Positions 6,956 through 9,296 of a stretch of 9,296 nucleotides of DNA are shown piece by piece. The notes below the pieces were generated by a model, which saw only the letters and a list, made by a program, of their open reading frames with translations, had not been told where the DNA came from and did no database searches. Each line of letters begins with the position of its first letter. Positions within the stretch are counted from its first letter, which is position 1. A program made the translations under genes and the position numbers. The stretch comes from a bacterium (GTDB taxonomy: Bacteria > Krumholzibacteriota > Krumholzibacteriia > Krumholzibacteriales > Krumholzibacteriaceae), in NCBI GenBank assembly GCA_017885175.1, contig JAFNGP010000073.1, forward strand, positions 3,923-13,218, read 5' to 3'.

Positions 6956-8746
6956 ATGGTTCACGCTCATCTGACGACGCTCGACGTTCTCATCATCGCG
7001 GGGTACCTCGTCATTTCCTTCGGCATCGGCATCGTGCTGAGGAAACGGGCGACGCGCAACACGGAGGAGTATTTCGTCTCGGGCCGCTCGCTCCCCTGGT
7101 GGCTGATCGGGACATCGATGGTCGCGACCACCTTCGCCGCCGACACGCCGCTCGTCGTGTCGGGTCTCGTCGCGAAAGGCGGGATATGGCAGAACTGGCT
7201 CTGGTGGCAGTGGGGGATAGGCGGGATCGTGACGGTGTTCCTCTTTTCCCACCTGTGGCACCGGGCGCGGATCACGACCGACGCGGAGTTCGTCGAGCTC
7301 CGGTACGACGGAAAACCGGCCGCCATTCTGCGGTGTTACCGGGCGATCTGGTTCGGCGTTCTGCAAAACGTGCTCATCATCGCCTGGGTCATGCGGGCGA
7401 TGGTGAAGATCGTCGTCGTCATCATGGGGTGGGACGAGACGAAGACGATCGTCGGAATGGACGCGGAAGCGTTCACCGTTCTCGTTCTGTTCGTCGTCAC
7501 GGTGGGCTATACGACCATCTCCGGCCTCTGGGGAGTGGTTATCACGGACTTCTTCCAGTTCATCCTCGCCATGGGAGGCTGTATCGTGACGGCCGCTCTC
7601 GCGTTTCGCGCCGCCGGCGGCTGGGGTCCGATCCGGGAAGCGATCGCCGCGCACGGATTCCCCGTCGACGGAACGTTTCGGATCATTCCGGATGCCGCAT
7701 CCCTCGCCGCGGCGAACCCCTTCACCGAGTTCCTTGTGCTCGTTCTCGTCGTCTGGTGGGCCTCCTATACGATCGACGGGGGCGGGTATCTCGCCCAGAG
7801 GCTCTTCGCAGCGAAAGACGAGCGCCACTCCGTTTTCGGGTATCTCTGGTTCAGCGTCGCCCATATAGCTCTGCGCCCGTGGCCCTGGATCGTCGTGGGC
7901 CTGTGCGGCATGGCGCTCTTCGGCAAGGTCGACGATCCCGAACGTCTGTACCCCATGGTCATGAGCGCGGTTCTGACCCCCGGGCTCTTCGGCCTCGCGC
8001 TGGCGTCGTTCTTCGCGGCATTCATGTCGACCGAGAGCACCCAGCTCAACTGGGGCTCCTCCCTCATGGTGAACGATCTGCTCAGGCGTTTCATCTGGAA
8101 AGGCAGGACGGAACGGCAGTATCTCGTGGCTGCTCAGGTCTCGGTGATCGTCCTTGCCGTGCTCGGAGCTCTGGCCTCGTTCGCCGTCAAGGATATCTCC
8201 TTCGCGTGGAAGCTCATCATCTCGGTGACCGCGGGCGTCGGCTCCGTCTACATCGCGAGGTGGTACTGGTGGCGGGTCAACGCGTGGTCGGAAATCTCCG
8301 CCATGGCGACGGCGCTCGTCGCGACGTTCGCGCTCGGGATTTGCTCGAACAGCCCCCGCTTCAGCGGCGCGGCGTGGGTCACGTTCCCCTATTCGACGGC
8401 GCTCACCGCTTTCGCGGCGATTCTTGTATGGATCTCCGTGACCCTTCTCACGAGGCCGGGCGGCCGCGATCACCTGATCCGGTTCCACGAGCGCTGCCGT
8501 CCCGGCGGGCCGGGGTGGAGAGCCTTCAGGAGCGGGACGCCGGACGCTTCGTCCGGGGGATCGGGCTTGCGCACGGCTTTCAAGATCGTGTGCGGCGTCG
8601 CGTCGCTCTACCTCGCTCTGTTCGGCATCGGGAATCTCGTTCTGGGCGATCCGGTTTCGGGCTTCATGCTCCTCGCCGGCGCCGCCGTCGCCGGGCTCGC
8701 GCTGTTCGTGTCGATGCGTCCGTCGCGATCCGCGCGCGAGGGATAA
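6956..8746 (+). CDS. Sodium:solute symporter, SSS family
   Basis: This inner-membrane protein has 596 residues and at least 13 hydrophobic segments, within the family range. Family landmarks are NTEEYFVSGRSLPWWLIGTS (35-54) followed by TTFAADTPL in helix 1, the YTTISGLWGVVITDFFQF signature (185-202), and AAFMSTESTQLNWGSSLMVND (354-374). That last segment contains the S358/T359 pair at the position of the Na2 sodium site in vSGLT-like transporters. After helix 12 a soluble linker contains HLIRFHERCRPGGPGWRAF (505-523), a sequence I associate with SSS members annotated as sodium:proline or sodium:sugar symporters, followed by two more membrane helices. Substrate is not evident. The ATG at 6956 lies two bases after the MFS stop; an open frame upstream to 6848 exists, but its translation is an arginine/glycine-rich shadow of the MFS gene. 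Expression is likely coupled to the MFS gene through the hairpin just upstream. Confidence 0.92.
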   Translation: MVHAHLTTLDVLIIAGYLVISFGIGIVLRKRATRNTEEYFVSGRSLPWWLIGTSMVATTFAADTPLVVSGLVAKGGIWQNWLWWQWGIGGIVTVFLFSHLWHRARITTDAEFVELRYDGKPAAILRCYRAIWFGVLQNVLIIAWVMRAMVKIVVVIMGWDETKTIVGMDAEAFTVLVLFVVTVGYTTISGLWGVVITDFFQFILAMGGCIVTAALAFRAAGGWGPIREAIAAHGFPVDGTFRIIPDAASLAAANPFTEFLVLVLVVWWASYTIDGGGYLAQRLFAAKDERHSVFGYLWFSVAHIALRPWPWIVVGLCGMALFGKVDDPERLYPMVMSAVLTPGLFGLALASFFAAFMSTESTQLNWGSSLMVNDLLRRFIWKGRTERQYLVAAQVSVIVLAVLGALASFAVKDISFAWKLIISVTAGVGSVYIARWYWWRVNAWSEISAMATALVATFALGICSNSPRFSGAAWVTFPYSTALTAFAAILVWISVTLLTRPGGRDHLIRFHERCRPGGPGWRAFRSGTPDASSGGSGLRTAFKIVCGVASLYLALFGIGNLVLGDPVSGFMLLAGAAVAGLALFVSMRPSRSAREG

Positions 8747-8774
8747 AAAGCATTATCATTGCGCGCTCCCATCC

Positions 8775-8783
8775 TGTTATATT
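8775..8783 (+). promoter_or_regulatory. Putative extended -10 promoter of the lipoprotein gene
   Basis: TGTTATATT combines a TGn extension with TATATT (5 of 6 matches to TATAAT) in the AT-rich gap 8747-8839. A loose -35 candidate, TTATCA at 8753-8758, is 19 bases upstream. It would give a 5' leader of about 50 bases and supports separate transcription of the lipoprotein gene from the transport operon. Confidence 0.4.
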
Positions 8784-8839
8784 TCCAGTAAGTCAACGTA
8801 AGGAATCGACGATACACCGCACGTCGGGGAGGTGCCGGA

Positions 8840-9296
8840 GTGAATGCGAGAATCGGGATGCGATTGCTCCCCGGAGCGACGCTCGCGGTCTTCATCGCCT
8901 TGTTCGGATGCTCCGAGAATGCGATGATCGGCGCGGGCGTCGAAAACAAAAGTCCCGAAGTGTGGCTTTCGAGCGGCCCCGTCGAAGGAACCACGACCGG
9001 ATATCAGGTGCATTTCTACTGGGGTGGATGGGACCCCGACGGCGAGATTCGATGCTTCGAGTATGTCGTGGTCGACGGCTACCCGCTCGGCTTTCATCGC
9101 GAGGATACGACCGGTCTGGATAAATGGCGCAAGAGCTCCGCTTTCGACAGCATATTCAAGGTGACGGCGGACGATTCGGCGGAGGATGTCAATTACGGCA
9201 ACTATATATACACGCGCTACAGCAAGGCGCACACCCTCTTCCTCCGCGCGGTCGACCTCGAGGGGAAGCGTTCCGATCCCGTCTACCGGTCGTTCA
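8840..9296 (+). CDS. Secreted lipoprotein with Ig/fibronectin-like domain, 3' end outside the window
   Basis: The visible part is 152 codons. The start chosen is the GTG at 8840 because GGGGAGG (8826-8832) lies 7 bases before it; an in-frame ATG at 8858 would remove six residues. A short hydrophobic segment (about residues 10-22) ends in ALFGC, a lipobox with an atypical F at -2, so lipidation at C23 is likely and the following SEN tail starts the mature protein. The mature part reads NKSPEVWLSSGPVEG, then VHFYWGGWDPDGEIRCFEYVV and later HTLFLRAVDLEGKRSDP, which together look like one Ig/FnIII-type beta-sandwich. I associate this pattern with large secreted proteins of FCB-group candidate phyla. 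Function is unknown; it is probably surface-exposed. The gene follows the SSS symporter by 93 bp and seems to have its own promoter. Confidence 0.8.
   Translation, partial: MNARIGMRLLPGATLAVFIALFGCSENAMIGAGVENKSPEVWLSSGPVEGTTTGYQVHFYWGGWDPDGEIRCFEYVVVDGYPLGFHREDTTGLDKWRKSSAFDSIFKVTADDSAEDVNYGNYIYTRYSKAHTLFLRAVDLEGKRSDPVYRSF

Noticed and set aside
6740..8488. Open minus-strand frame of about 580 codons
   Set aside because: Antisense to the MFS and SSS genes, with low-complexity charged composition; shadow frame.
7099..9123. Long plus-strand frame across the SSS and lipoprotein genes
   Set aside because: Out-of-frame, arginine-rich; the correct frame of the SSS gene has clear membrane helices and family signatures.
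1..9296. tRNA, rRNA, CRISPR array, insertion sequence or riboswitch
   Set aside because: No repeated spacer pattern, transposase frame with terminal repeats, or tRNA-like/rRNA-like segment was seen, and every gap between genes is under 140 bp.

Overview
The window is GC-rich, roughly 60% by eye, and densely packed with ordinary-looking bacterial genes. A secreted beta-barrel outer-membrane protein and a lipoprotein precursor indicate a Gram-negative cell envelope. The partial lipoprotein at the right edge has a 'WDPDGEI...YVV' and 'RAVDLEG' pattern that I associate with secreted proteins of FCB-group candidate phyla (Krumholzibacteriota/Eisenbacteria-like lineages). That placement is inference from style only; no rRNA or other phylogenetic marker is present.

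Layout. Positions 1-410 (minus) hold the 5' part of an ATP-grasp subunit or domain of an NDP-forming acyl-CoA synthetase, cut by the window edge. It is divergent, across a 138-bp gap, from a plus-strand gene (549-2135) with an N-terminal ChaN-like haem-binding/Tiki-superfamily domain and a long unrecognised C-terminal half. After a gap containing an AT-rich tract, a plus-strand run of six tightly spaced genes covers 2248-8746: a small beta-rich, possibly LSm-like protein; a KtrB/TrkH potassium channel subunit; a KtrA/TrkA gating subunit; an outer-membrane beta-barrel protein; a POT/PTR2-type MFS transporter; and an SSS-family sodium:solute symporter. A separate plus-strand lipoprotein gene starts at 8840, behind a plausible extended -10 promoter, and runs off the right edge.

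How they may work together. KtrB and KtrA form a complete two-component K+ uptake system. Short gaps (3 to 68 bp) and downstream Shine-Dalgarno sequences suggest co-transcription with the envelope and transport genes that follow, giving a transport-centred operon (K+, proton-coupled and Na+-coupled uptake). Whether all six share one transcript or one physiological signal is inference.

I found no mobile element, CRISPR array, tRNA, rRNA or clear new defence or biosynthetic system. The most notable local structures are a perfect 7-bp hairpin that masks the only strong Shine-Dalgarno-like sequence ahead of the SSS symporter, the ktrB start, which lacks an RBS while its frame stays open upstream, and the two poorly characterised proteins (ChaN-like fusion, small beta-rich protein).
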